DNA of 64,000 nucleotides from NCBI GenBank assembly GCA_944322965.1, contig CALUQR010000001.1:453815-517814 (forward strand). The letters are read 5' to 3'. Position numbers and translations under genes: made by a program. The DNA comes from Vulcanimicrobiota bacterium (GTDB lineage: Bacteria > Vulcanimicrobiota > Xenobia > Xenobiales > Xenobiaceae). Under the pieces are notes generated by a model. The model saw nothing but the letters and a program-made list of their open reading frames with translations, was not told the origin of the DNA and did not search any database. Below are positions 32,562 through 41,083 of the stretch, piece by piece. Each line of letters begins with the position of its first letter. Position 1 is the stretch's first letter.

Positions 32562-33848
32562 ATGACGATGACTAAGGGGAGCGGCTCCCAGCGCCGCCGG
32601 GGTATTTCTGAAATTACCCGCTGGGATCTCTTCGTCTGTGTGGCCGGTAGGCCGGAGGGGATCTCCTTAGCCCGTCTAGCTCACGTGATGCGCGTCGATC
32701 GCGAGCGCTCGCTGATCGTCCCCTTAGGCTCTTTAGAGGAGGAGGGGCTCCTAGTCTGCGATAGTCGCGACCACTATATTTTGAGCCCTAAACCTTTGGC
32801 CCAAGAGTTGCGTACCACCTTATCCTTCGCCTTGGCCTACGGTTACGACTATAACGTCTACCTTACCGACGAGATGGCGGAGTTCTTAAAGAAGGCCTAC
32901 CGCAGCGATTACTTTATGACTGACGATCTGCCCGTGAGTATGCTTAAACCTGAGCTTCTCTGTCGTCTAGTCTATAACGATCTCCTCTTAATCTACCAAT
33001 ACGGCCCCTTCGTCGGCCGCTTAGTCGACAACCCCTTCCTGGAAGGCTTGTGCAAGTATCTGCGCGTCAAAAAGATCTCCCCCTTCTCCTTCTTTAAGCG
33101 CAAAGCGGACATGGACGAGATCTTAGACGCCCACAGCAAGGCGGTCCAAAAGGAGAGCTCGCTCATGCTCAAAGCCGCCAAAGGGATCTTTAGCGGTCAC
33201 GGCTTAGAGAAGCGCCAGTGGGGGTTGGGCGAAGTGGCCCAAGGGATTAGGGATAGCGTCGAAAAGGAAGATGCGGAGATGTTCGATCCCGCCTCTAGCG
33301 CCTGCTTCCAGAAGGCTTGGGACAAGATGCACGAGTACGTCAAGCGGAACGTACCTTTGAGCATCGAGGTCATTAAAGAGTACCATCAACTCTGCATGGC
33401 CAATACCAATTTTGGCGGGGTCTATCGCGATCACGAGGTGATGATCGCCAATAACCCCAACTTTAAGGCGGCCGCCATTAAGGAGATCCCCGAGCGCTTG
33501 AGCGAGTTGGCCTCCAATCTCTCTACCGCCCAGGCCCACAATTTCCGCGACGCCTTAAAGATCTGCGCCTACGCTTACAACGAATTTATCTATACCCATC
33601 CCTTCCAAGATGGCAATAGCCGCACGGCGCGCATCATCTTAGCCCACCTCTTAAACCATCTGCACATGCCCTTTGAGAAGATCCCCTATAGCTTCGAAGT
33701 GCGCTTCTTGATGGTCACTAAGGGGCTCAAAAAGCGCGACGATAACGAATTGCGCTTAGTCTTAGAGGAGATCTACCTCAACTGCCTCAACCGCCAAGAG
33801 CTGGGTTACGCCTTAGGCCAGCCCTTAGCGGCCGCCGCTTCCAACTAG
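32562..33848 (+). CDS. Fic-domain protein with N-terminal winged helix
   Basis: A 428-residue protein. Residues about 15-85 look like a winged HTH ('ISLARLAHVMRVDRERSLIV', 'LGSLEEEGLLVCDSRDHYIL') of the IclR type. A helical middle region leads into a Fic domain (about 245-410). The Fic motif is HPFQDGNSRTAR with catalytic His346; Ser replaces the common Gly/Lys in DGN[GK]R, a variant seen in active enzymes. Upstream '...FGGVYRDHEVMI' is the beta-flap region. Fic proteins transfer AMP or other groups from nucleotides to protein targets. No clear inhibitory (S/T)xxxE(G/N) helix or antitoxin neighbour was seen. It is monocistronic and its stop lies 3 nt from the convergent mutL stop. Confidence 0.88.
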   Translation: MTMTKGSGSQRRRGISEITRWDLFVCVAGRPEGISLARLAHVMRVDRERSLIVPLGSLEEEGLLVCDSRDHYILSPKPLAQELRTTLSFALAYGYDYNVYLTDEMAEFLKKAYRSDYFMTDDLPVSMLKPELLCRLVYNDLLLIYQYGPFVGRLVDNPFLEGLCKYLRVKKISPFSFFKRKADMDEILDAHSKAVQKESSLMLKAAKGIFSGHGLEKRQWGLGEVAQGIRDSVEKEDAEMFDPASSACFQKAWDKMHEYVKRNVPLSIEVIKEYHQLCMANTNFGGVYRDHEVMIANNPNFKAAAIKEIPERLSELASNLSTAQAHNFRDALKICAYAYNEFIYTHPFQDGNSRTARIILAHLLNHLHMPFEKIPYSFEVRFLMVTKGLKKRDDNELRLVLEEIYLNCLNRQELGYALGQPLAAAASN

Positions 33849-33851
33849 AAT

Positions 33852-35849
33852 TTAGAGGCGATGGAAGAGGCGCTCTAAGAGGCGCTCCTCTAAGATGACC
33901 CGGGTGGGGCGCCCGTGGGGGCAGTAGCGCGAATGTTCCACTTGGAGCATCCCCTCCACTAAGCCTTGCATCTCTCCCAAACTGAGGCGCTGACCCGCTT
34001 TAACGGCCGCCTTACAACTGGCCATAGCTCTAATTTTCTCCCGCCAGCGCTCTTTGGGGTGGGAGCGGATAGAGAGAGAGTTAGCCGCCATCTCTTCGAC
34101 TAGCTGGCGGAAGGTTTGGGCCGCCTGGGAAGCGGGCAAGCCGGCGGGCACCCCGCGCAAGACGAAGCGCTCAGGCCCGAAGGGCTCTACCTGGTAGCCG
34201 TACTCGCTTAAGGCGTCGAGATTATCTTGCAAAAATTGGCTGAGCGCGGCGCCAAAGTCGCAATATTCAGGGAGCAAGAGACCTTGGGAGCGCTCGTCTA
34301 AGCCCTCCAAATGGGCTAAATTTTCGTAATTAATGCGCTCCTGGGCCGTATGTTGATCGACTAACCACAATTTGCCCCCCACCCGACAGATAATGTAGGT
34401 ATTGTAGACCTGCCCTAAGATGGCGACCTCCGGTTTCGGGGCAGTCTCCGCGGCGGGGAAGAGGTCTACGGGGGGCGGAGCGCTCACGGTGAGAGGGTGG
34501 GCGGCGCTAGGGGCCGAGCCTTCTGGAGCGGAAGCCTCTAAACTTTGGGGCGGGGTCTCTCCCTCTAAGATGGGAGCTACTGGAGCGGAAGGGTCCGCCT
34601 GGGGCGGGGAGAGGGGCGCAGAGGGGGTAGGGCGGGATACTTCCCGGGCAGAGGGGGAGACTGGGGGAGGGGGAGGTAATGCGGGGGAAGGAGTGGCGGC
34701 GGGCGTATAAAGTTCTAAGTATTGGCGGGTAGAGGCGGAGCGGCGCTCTGGGGAGGGTTGGTAGGGCGGAGGGGACTGGAGCGGCGCGGGAAGGGCCTTA
34801 GGGCTGGCTTTTTTAACCATAAAGTCCAAATGCTTAGGCAAGACGCTATCCGCTCCCAGCCGCTCGAGGGCCTCTTTAACGGTGCGGTAGACTAGGGAGA
34901 AGACGGGCTGGGGGTCGGCAAAGCGCACCTCCAACTTGGTGGGGTGGACGTTGACGTCGACGAAGGCTGGATCGACGTTGAGGCGCAACATGGCTACGGG
35001 GAAGCGCCCCTTTTCTAAGAGAGGGGCGAAGCCTTCGCTCAGAGCCTGGGAGATATTGGCGGAGCGAATGAGCCGCCCATTAATGAGCAATAATTGGTAG
35101 GAACGGGTCGTCTTGGCTACTTCGGGAAGGCCGATGAGCCCCTCTAAGCTGAGCCCCTCGCGTTCCCCTACGATCGAGATAAATTTGGCCGCCGGAATCT
35201 TCCAGAGATGGGCCAAACGCTGGCGACTATCGAGATCGCTGGGGAAGGAGAAGACCTCTTGGGAGTCGGCCTGTAAGGTAAATTTGATCTCCGGCCAGGC
35301 GGCGGCTAAGCGGCCCACCAGATCGACTATCTGCGACTTTTCGGCGCTGGCGGAGCGCAAGAACTTACAGCGGGCCGGGGTATTAAAGAAGAGGTCGCGC
35401 ACCGTGACCTTAGTCCCCGGAATGGCGGCGCAGGGGGTGAGGCGGGGCTCTCCCGCCCCTTCCATCTTGAGCAGATGGCCTTGGGAAGCTTCCGGTTGGC
35501 TAGAGCGGATCTCTAAGCGGGAGACGGCGCCGATACTGGGCAGAGCCTCGCCGCGAAAGCCCATAGTATAGAGGTTATCGAGATCTTCCCAAGTGCGCAA
35601 TTTGGAGGTCGCGAAGCGCTGCACGGCCAGTTGCAAATCGTTAGCGCTCATCCCGTAGCCGTTATCCGTCACTTGGATGAGGGTCTTGCCCCCCTGGGCG
35701 ATCTCCACCTGGATCTGGCTAGCCGAAGCGTCGAGGGCGTTTTCGACTAACTCTTTAACGACTGAGGCCGGGCGATCGACTACCTCTCCCGCCGCAATGC
35801 GCTCAGCTACCGACTTCTCTAAGAGGCGGACGCGGTCGCTACTTTCCAT
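33852..35849 (-). CDS. mutL: DNA mismatch repair protein MutL (endonuclease type)
   Basis: A 665-residue MutL. The GHKL ATPase N domain shows 'IAAGEVVDRPASVVKELVEN', 'DNGYGM' and 'TMGFRGEALPSIGAV'. The transducer domain holds 'NGRLIRSANISQALSEGF' and 'VDVNVHPTKLEVRF'. A long Pro/Ala/Ser linker (about 350-460) follows. The C-terminal domain carries the nicking-endonuclease motif in variant form, DQHTAQERINYE (normally DQHAxxERxxYE), plus 'ASCKAAVKAGQ' and 'CPHGRPT'. Organisms with this type lack MutH. It is second in a minus-strand pair after the polysaccharide deacetylase (9-nt gap). Confidence 0.97.
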   Translation of the reverse strand: MESSDRVRLLEKSVAERIAAGEVVDRPASVVKELVENALDASASQIQVEIAQGGKTLIQVTDNGYGMSANDLQLAVQRFATSKLRTWEDLDNLYTMGFRGEALPSIGAVSRLEIRSSQPEASQGHLLKMEGAGEPRLTPCAAIPGTKVTVRDLFFNTPARCKFLRSASAEKSQIVDLVGRLAAAWPEIKFTLQADSQEVFSFPSDLDSRQRLAHLWKIPAAKFISIVGEREGLSLEGLIGLPEVAKTTRSYQLLLINGRLIRSANISQALSEGFAPLLEKGRFPVAMLRLNVDPAFVDVNVHPTKLEVRFADPQPVFSLVYRTVKEALERLGADSVLPKHLDFMVKKASPKALPAPLQSPPPYQPSPERRSASTRQYLELYTPAATPSPALPPPPPVSPSAREVSRPTPSAPLSPPQADPSAPVAPILEGETPPQSLEASAPEGSAPSAAHPLTVSAPPPVDLFPAAETAPKPEVAILGQVYNTYIICRVGGKLWLVDQHTAQERINYENLAHLEGLDERSQGLLLPEYCDFGAALSQFLQDNLDALSEYGYQVEPFGPERFVLRGVPAGLPASQAAQTFRQLVEEMAANSLSIRSHPKERWREKIRAMASCKAAVKAGQRLSLGEMQGLVEGMLQVEHSRYCPHGRPTRVILEERLLERLFHRL

Positions 35850-35858
35850 CTTCTCTCC

Positions 35859-36674
35859 CTACGCTCTCTCTAATTGGTCTACGCGCGCTAATTGGTAACC
35901 GCGCTCGCGAATGGCGGCGATGAGCCCGGGCAGGGCCTGAGCCGTTTGGGTGCGGTCGCCCCCGCCGTCGTGGAGGAGGATAATATCCCCAGGCTGCAGA
36001 GCGGCTAAGACCCGAGCTTTAATCGTCTCTACCCCCGGCTCTTGCCAGTCGCGCGGACAATTAGACCACAGAACGGCCTCCTGGGCTAAGCTGCGGCTAA
36101 TCTCTAAGGTCCAAGGATAGCGCATCCCGTAAGGCGGGCGGAAATATTGGGGCGGGCGGGAGAGGATAGTCTCTAAGGCTAAAAGGCCCTTCTCTATCTC
36201 CTGGCGAGTCGTGTGCGGGGTACAGCCCAGTAAGTTGCGGTGGGAGAAGGTATGGCTCCCTACTAAGTGGCCCTCCGCTACCATAGCCCGCACTAAGTGG
36301 GGGTAACTTAAGGCCTCAGAGCCCAGACAGAAGAAGGTAGCCGGGGCCTGGGCCTTAGCCAGCGCTTCTAAGATGAGCGGGGTATTGTGGGGATGGGGGC
36401 CATCGTCAAAGGTCAAGGCTACTAAGGGCTTATCGCGCCGCCCGTGGGCTAAGACGGAGCCATAGAGGGAAGAGGCGGGATCGACGCAGGGCTCTAAGAG
36501 GGCCCCTATCCCTAAAGTAGCCATATACCCCCCCCAGACCCAAGCGGGGCGGCGGCGCAAGGGGCGACATAAACCCCAAGCGGCTAAAGCTAAGACCCCC
36601 GTCCCCAGCGCATAGGCCCAGGGATAATGTTCATAAACCCAATCGCGCCATTGGCGATACTCTTCTCTAAGCAC
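35859..36674 (-). CDS. Polysaccharide deacetylase (NodB family), membrane-anchored
   Basis: A 271-residue CE4-family enzyme. An N-terminal TM anchor (residues about 15-45, 'AYALGTGVLALAAWGLC') and probably a second short hydrophobic stretch precede the catalytic domain. Motifs: TFDDGPH (catalytic base and metal Asp), 'SHTFSHRNL' (two metal His), 'FRPPYG', and 'DIILLHDGGG' (closing His). It would remove N-acetyl or similar groups from peptidoglycan or an exopolysaccharide outside the inner membrane. The start is GTG 36674. It leads the pair with mutL. Confidence 0.93.
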   Translation of the reverse strand: MLREEYRQWRDWVYEHYPWAYALGTGVLALAAWGLCRPLRRRPAWVWGGYMATLGIGALLEPCVDPASSLYGSVLAHGRRDKPLVALTFDDGPHPHNTPLILEALAKAQAPATFFCLGSEALSYPHLVRAMVAEGHLVGSHTFSHRNLLGCTPHTTRQEIEKGLLALETILSRPPQYFRPPYGMRYPWTLEISRSLAQEAVLWSNCPRDWQEPGVETIKARVLAALQPGDIILLHDGGGDRTQTAQALPGLIAAIRERGYQLARVDQLERA

Positions 36675-36692
36675 TCTTCTCCGACCCTCGAC

Positions 36693-36728
36693 AAAAAAAT
36701 ACCCCGCCCTAGGATACTATAGGCGGGG
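36693..36728 (-). terminator. Intrinsic terminator of the small membrane-protein gene
   Basis: On the minus strand, TAGGCGGGG's complement and CCCCGCC(C)TA form a 9-bp stem with one bulge (36702-36711 with 36720-36728). Seven T residues follow (the A-run 36693-36699 on plus). Confidence 0.8.
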
Positions 36729-36773
36729 AGAAGAGGGTTGCCAAGGGGTTTTCTAGCCCGGCGCTATCTCCAA

Positions 36774-37325
36774 CTAGTAGAGGCTAAAAGAGCGCTCCTT
36801 AAAGTGTTGGCGGATGCGCTGAATATTCTGACACATGCGGTCGTAGTCGCTAAAGAAGAAACGCTCTAAGGTGACGTGGTGGCGGCCGTCCGTAATAATG
36901 GCCTTATCCATGAGGGACTTTTGCGGCTTTTGCAAGTTGCAAATATACTGGAAATCGCGCCAGCCCATCTCCACGGGCTTACCATTACCGGCGTCATAAG
37001 TAAAGTTAGTAGGAGAGAGAGTTACGCAGCGCCCGTAATTGCGCTTGAAGGCCACGATCAAGATACCGAGGATACCCAGCGCCAAGAGAATGGGGATGAG
37101 ACTCAAAAAGAGAATGTCCACTTCGATAAAACGGCGCCCGGCCATCATGCTGACGCTAGTGCCGACTAAGCCCACAACTAGAGCGATGCCTAAGACGGCC
37201 ACTAGGTAAAAGTTACCCATCGAGACTCGATAGATGAGCCTCTTGGCATGGGTAGGGGCTACTTGTTCCGTAGCCTCTTCCGCATTAGCTTCTAACGGTA
37301 AGCTTTCAGCTTTCTTCTCACTCAT
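36774..37325 (-). CDS. Two-TM membrane protein of unknown function
   Basis: A 183-residue protein. A charged N-terminal tail of about 30 residues is followed by two TM helices (about 40-62 and 70-93) and a C-terminal domain of about 90 residues ('VTLSPTNFTYDAGNGKPVEM', 'GWRDFQYICNLQKPQKS', 'AIITDGRHHVTLERFFFSDY'). The latter has the feel of a PH-like domain as in bacterial membrane-PH proteins, but this is not certain. It is monocistronic with its own terminator, and the AT-rich region upstream probably holds its promoter. No Shine-Dalgarno precedes the ATG. Confidence 0.68.
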   Translation of the reverse strand: MSEKKAESLPLEANAEEATEQVAPTHAKRLIYRVSMGNFYLVAVLGIALVVGLVGTSVSMMAGRRFIEVDILFLSLIPILLALGILGILIVAFKRNYGRCVTLSPTNFTYDAGNGKPVEMGWRDFQYICNLQKPQKSLMDKAIITDGRHHVTLERFFFSDYDRMCQNIQRIRQHFKERSFSLY

Positions 37326-37646
37326 AAATAAATTTTAGATTATCTAAAGGGGTTACTATTTGCAGTCTTGTAACAATAAACATGCTAAAATGTAAAATTT
37401 TATAGAATTATAAAATGGCAAAGAGACAAAAAAGGGACAAAAAGCTTCAGTAGATTGACGCTAGGGTAAATAGCGAAAGTGTTAAATTTAAAATAAGGCG
37501 GGGGCGGGGGGAGCGCCGGGGGAGAGGCAGGGGGCGGCTTCCCAGTGCAGAAAAGCGGTCCGTTTTTTAATTTTTGGAGAAAATAACGAGCCCCTTTTGC
37601 GCTTTAACCGATTTTCTCAATACGCTCACATCGGAGATCAATCAAG
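37326..37646. other. 321-nt divergent intergenic region with AT-rich and G-rich halves
   Basis: The left part (37326-37490) is AT-rich, with a GTTAC...GTAAC inverted repeat (37352-37371) and TATAAA-like boxes on both strands. The middle (37500-37534) is a strong G-quadruplex motif. The right part leads to the ABC operon start. No gene is apparent. Confidence 0.7.
37500..37534 (+). other. G-quadruplex motif (G5-N1-G6-N6-G5-N7-G5)
   Basis: Four G-runs of five or six bases at 37500-37504, 37506-37511, 37518-37522 and 37530-37534, with loops of 1, 6 and 7 nt, lie on the coding strand about 110 nt before the ABC operon start. Confidence 0.7.
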
Positions 37647-38633
37647 ATGGAACAATCGCAATCGTACATGATCCAGGCTGAGGGCTTGAGCAAGCGCTTT
37701 GGTGAACGCCTGGCCGTAGACGACGTCTCCTTTGCCATTGAAAAGGGCGAGATTATGGGCTTTTTGGGGCCCAACGCAGCGGGGAAGACGACGACCATGA
37801 AGATGTTGACCTGCTTCTACCCGCCCACCGAGGGGACGGCCAAGGTCAACGGCTGCGACATTTTAGAAGATAGTTTTGGGGTGCGCCGCTCTATCGGCTA
37901 TATGCCCGAGAATGTGCCCCTCTACATGGATATGACCGTAGAGGAGTTCCTCAATTTTGTAGCCCGGGCCAAAGCGATGGCCCATTTAGATATTCCGCGG
38001 GCTATCAATAAGACTTTAGAGCGCTGCAGCCTGGAGGGGGTGCGCGATCAGTTAATTCGCACTATCTCCCGCGGTTACAAACAGCGCGTAGGCTTGGCTC
38101 AGGCTATAATTAACGAGCCCCCCGTCCTCATCTTAGACGAGCCTACGGTCGGTTTAGATCCTGAGCAGATCAAGAATTTCCGCGAGTTAATTAAGAGCTT
38201 AGGGGGTAAGTCGACGATAATTCTCTCCACCCACATCCTCTCGGAGGTCTCGCTAACTTGTAATAGGGTCTGCATTATCGATCACGGCCAAATTATTGCC
38301 GTCGACGATACGGACAATTTAGAGCATCAGACTAACGTGCGCTTAGAGATCTTCGCTCCCAATCCGGAGCGCTTTATCGAAGCGGCCGCCCAACTGAAAG
38401 AGGTGGGGCCAGTGGAGTGCGAGGGGCAGAGCCAATTGCCAGAATCGGAACATCCGCTCTTAAAATTTGTAGTCCGCGACATTCGCGATCGGGTGGGGGC
38501 CCATCGCGCCCTCTTCTCCTTAGCCGCCGCCCAGGGGTGGGAGATTTACAGTCTGCACGACGAGCGGGTCACCTTAGAGGACGCCTTTATCCGCTTGATC
38601 AATAAGCACCAGGAAATGGGAGGTAAAAAGTAA
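37647..38633 (+). CDS. ABC transporter ATPase, GldA-like
   Basis: A 328-residue ABC-2-type ATPase. Walker A GPNAAGKTT (Ala replaces the second Gly of the usual GPNGAGKT, harmless), Q-loop region 'IGYMPENVPLYMDMTVEEFL', signature 'ISRGYKQRVGLAQAI', Walker B 'VLILDEPTVGLDP' and H-switch 'STHILSEV' are all intact. A C-terminal regulatory region of about 100 residues follows. GldA-type ATPases pair with GldF/GldG; in Bacteroidota they are needed for gliding, but the same trio occurs widely and its substrate is unclear. It leads a tight four-gene operon, and its stop overlaps the next start (TAATG). Confidence 0.92.
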   Translation: MEQSQSYMIQAEGLSKRFGERLAVDDVSFAIEKGEIMGFLGPNAAGKTTTMKMLTCFYPPTEGTAKVNGCDILEDSFGVRRSIGYMPENVPLYMDMTVEEFLNFVARAKAMAHLDIPRAINKTLERCSLEGVRDQLIRTISRGYKQRVGLAQAIINEPPVLILDEPTVGLDPEQIKNFRELIKSLGGKSTIILSTHILSEVSLTCNRVCIIDHGQIIAVDDTDNLEHQTNVRLEIFAPNPERFIEAAAQLKEVGPVECEGQSQLPESEHPLLKFVVRDIRDRVGAHRALFSLAAAQGWEIYSLHDERVTLEDAFIRLINKHQEMGGKK

Positions 38634-39382
38634 TGGGCGCCATCTTTTATCGAGAAATGAAGGCCTACTTTAGCTCGCTTTTGGCCTGGTCGCTCATCGC
38701 CGCCTTTTTGGCCGTAGTGGGCTTCTTTATGCTTTTGGGGATGATGCAATACGCTGAGATCTCCGCTTCCGCCATGCAGGGGGCTATGCCCTACAATATC
38801 AATACTTACTTTATCCCCTCTATGAGCAATGGCATCGGGCTCTTCCTAATGTTCTTTATGCCCCTCTTGACGATGCGCATCTTCGCCGAGGATAAGCGCT
38901 CCGGGATGCTGGATCTCCTCTTTACTTATCCTCTCTCCGATTGGGCCATCGTCTTAGGGAAGTTCTGGGCGACGATGGTCGTAGTGGCTTTGATGTTGGC
39001 CTTCTCTAGTTTGAGCTACATCTTCTTGAGCGTTTACTGTACCGTAGAGTGGCCTATTGTCCTCTCCGGTTACCTGTCCCTCCTCTTAATGGGGGCCTCC
39101 ATGGCGGCCATCGGTCTCTTTACTTCTAGTCTCAGCTCCAGCCAGTTGGTAGCCTCCGCCCTCAATTATGGCGCCCTTCTGCTGATGTGGTTACTCTATA
39201 TCCCCGACAGCCGGGACGCCGTCTATACCGCCCTCTTTGGCAAGCTCTCCATTATGAGCCATACGGAGTCCTTACTCAAAGGGGTCTTAAACGCCCAAGA
39301 TATTATCTACTATCTGGCGGTGACGATCTTTTTCTTGTATCTGACCGTCTGCTTTATTGAAAGTCGCAAGTGGAGAGGCTAA
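38633..39382 (+). CDS. ABC-2 permease, GldF-like
   Basis: A 249-residue integral membrane protein with six predicted TM helices. The N-terminal 'FYREMKAYFSSLLAWSLIAA' and 'KRSGMLDLLFTYPLSDWAIV' blocks (the family's ERR..G..E.L...P-like motif) mark an ABC-2 permease of the GldF/NosY type. Two copies would form the membrane channel for the GldA-like ATPase. It overlaps the ATPase gene by one base and is followed after 6 nt by the GldG-like gene. Confidence 0.9.
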   Translation: MGAIFYREMKAYFSSLLAWSLIAAFLAVVGFFMLLGMMQYAEISASAMQGAMPYNINTYFIPSMSNGIGLFLMFFMPLLTMRIFAEDKRSGMLDLLFTYPLSDWAIVLGKFWATMVVVALMLAFSSLSYIFLSVYCTVEWPIVLSGYLSLLLMGASMAAIGLFTSSLSSSQLVASALNYGALLLMWLLYIPDSRDAVYTALFGKLSIMSHTESLLKGVLNAQDIIYYLAVTIFFLYLTVCFIESRKWRG

Positions 39383-39388
39383 GAGAAG

Positions 39389-41080
39389 ATGAGCAATATT
39401 GAAGAGAAGAAGGCGGTAACTGAGATTACCCCTCAAGAGAACCCCTCCCCGGCGGCTGAGCCGGAAAAAGAGGAAAAGAGCGGGGGAGAGGAGTCTTCCG
39501 CGAAGACCGCTGAAGCGAAGGGAGCCGAAAGTAAGGGCGATTCCCCAGCTGAGGAGTCTAAAGAGGAAGAGGCCCCGGAAAAGGAAGAGGCTCCAGTAGA
39601 AGTAGAGGAAGAGGCCTCGGAAAAGGAGTCGACTTCTCCAGAAGAGGCTACTGAACATAGCAATGCGCGCTACCGCTTCAATTTGGCCCTGCAGGGTTTG
39701 AGCGCCATCCTCTTAGGACTCATCGCTTTAGGTTTAGTCTTAATTATCGCCAACAATAGGGATTGGAGTTACGACTTAACCGCCCAGAAGATCTATAGCC
39801 TCTCGCCCTTCAGCGAGCAGGTAGCCTGCGAGATTAAAGAGCCCATCCAGTTCTTATGCTTTATCTCCGATGGCGACGACGGGCGGCGGCGCGAGATCCG
39901 CGAGGTTGTAGATAATTATATCAAACTCAATCCCAAACAGTTGAGTTGCAAATTTATCGATCCCCGCAAGAACCCCTTAGAGGCCCAAAAGCACGGGGTG
40001 CGCAGCGTAGGGGATATTATCGTCCTCTGCGGCGAGCGCCAAGAGCGCCTCTACGACGTCAGCGAGGAGGGGGTCACCAGCTTACTGATCTCCCTCACTA
40101 GCAAAGAGAAGAGTACTATCCACTTCTTGACGGGCCACGGCGAGCGCGGCTTCGAGCAGACCAACCTCTCCCTCTCTAAGTTAAAAAAGAGCCTCTTGGC
40201 GGAGGGTTACGACGTCCAAGAGTTGAGCCTCACGCGGGCCCAAGCTATGCCCCAAGAGGTGCGCAACTTAGCTATCGTGGCCCCCAAGTTGGAGCTCTTA
40301 GATAAAGAGAAGAAGATGTTAGAGGGCTGGCTCCGCGAGGGCGGCAACCTCTTTTTGGCCTTAGAGTTAGAGACCCCCAAAGGTTACGACTGGCTGCTCA
40401 AAGAGTATGGCTTGAGCTCCCCCGAAGAGATTATGTTGGACGTCAAATTGGCCCAGTCGGGCGCGGAGCCCATCTTAGTCTTAACTAACGTCTATAACCA
40501 AGGTTCCCCCATTACGCGCGGTATGACCGTCAGTATGGGTTGCTTCTTTAAGACGGCGCGCCCCGTGGATAAGCTCTCCGATAAGATTCCGCCTACGCTC
40601 AATATCTTGCCCTTGGTGAGTAGCGACGTGGCTACCATCGCCTGTAAGCTCTCCGACTTAGGCAAATTGAATCAGCAATTGACGCCCACCCGCCAGGGCC
40701 AGCAGATGCCCATCATCCAGACCGTAGAGCGCACCTTAGACGCTCCCCCCCAGAAGGTGACGGACGCTAAGGGCCAGACCCCCAAAGACGAGGAGGTCTT
40801 GAAGGTTAAGAAGAGCCGGGCGGTCATCGCCGGCGACGCCGACTTTATGTCCAACGAGCTCTTCGACAACGCGCAGGCGGTCAATAAAGACCTGACTATG
40901 AATATCTTCTCCTGGTTGGGCGGGAGCGACGCCGCCGTACCGGTGCGGGCTAAGGATACTTCCAGCGAGCCGCTCATCGTCTCCGGACGGGTCTGGCAGA
41001 TCTTGGGCTTAATGTTATGTCTCATTATCCCGGCTCTCATCTTCTTCTTCGGCTTAGCTATCGTCAAGAGTAGGGGGTAA
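39389..41080 (+). CDS. GldG-like ABC auxiliary protein with acidic N-terminal extension
   Basis: A 563-residue protein. The first ~90 residues are a Glu/Lys/Ala-rich disordered cytoplasmic tail, unusual for the family. A TM helix follows ('LLGLIALGLVLIIANNRDWS'). The large extracytoplasmic GldG domain (about 125-530) has 'YDLTAQKIYSLSPFSEQVA' and 'HFLTGHGERGFEQT', typical of GldG/IFT52-like proteins. A C-terminal TM helix closes it ('IPALIFFFGLAIV'). Such proteins accompany the GldA/GldF pump; the soluble domain may bind substrate or a partner. It sits 3 nt before the DUF4340 gene. Confidence 0.88.
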   Translation: MSNIEEKKAVTEITPQENPSPAAEPEKEEKSGGEESSAKTAEAKGAESKGDSPAEESKEEEAPEKEEAPVEVEEEASEKESTSPEEATEHSNARYRFNLALQGLSAILLGLIALGLVLIIANNRDWSYDLTAQKIYSLSPFSEQVACEIKEPIQFLCFISDGDDGRRREIREVVDNYIKLNPKQLSCKFIDPRKNPLEAQKHGVRSVGDIIVLCGERQERLYDVSEEGVTSLLISLTSKEKSTIHFLTGHGERGFEQTNLSLSKLKKSLLAEGYDVQELSLTRAQAMPQEVRNLAIVAPKLELLDKEKKMLEGWLREGGNLFLALELETPKGYDWLLKEYGLSSPEEIMLDVKLAQSGAEPILVLTNVYNQGSPITRGMTVSMGCFFKTARPVDKLSDKIPPTLNILPLVSSDVATIACKLSDLGKLNQQLTPTRQGQQMPIIQTVERTLDAPPQKVTDAKGQTPKDEEVLKVKKSRAVIAGDADFMSNELFDNAQAVNKDLTMNIFSWLGGSDAAVPVRAKDTSSEPLIVSGRVWQILGLMLCLIIPALIFFFGLAIVKSRG

Positions 41081-41083
41081 GGG

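Noticed and set aside
37758-37790. Defective Walker A in the GldA-like ATPase
   Set aside because: GPNAAGKTT keeps the Lys and Thr and the Gly before Lys. The Ala is a tolerated change, and the other ABC motifs are intact.
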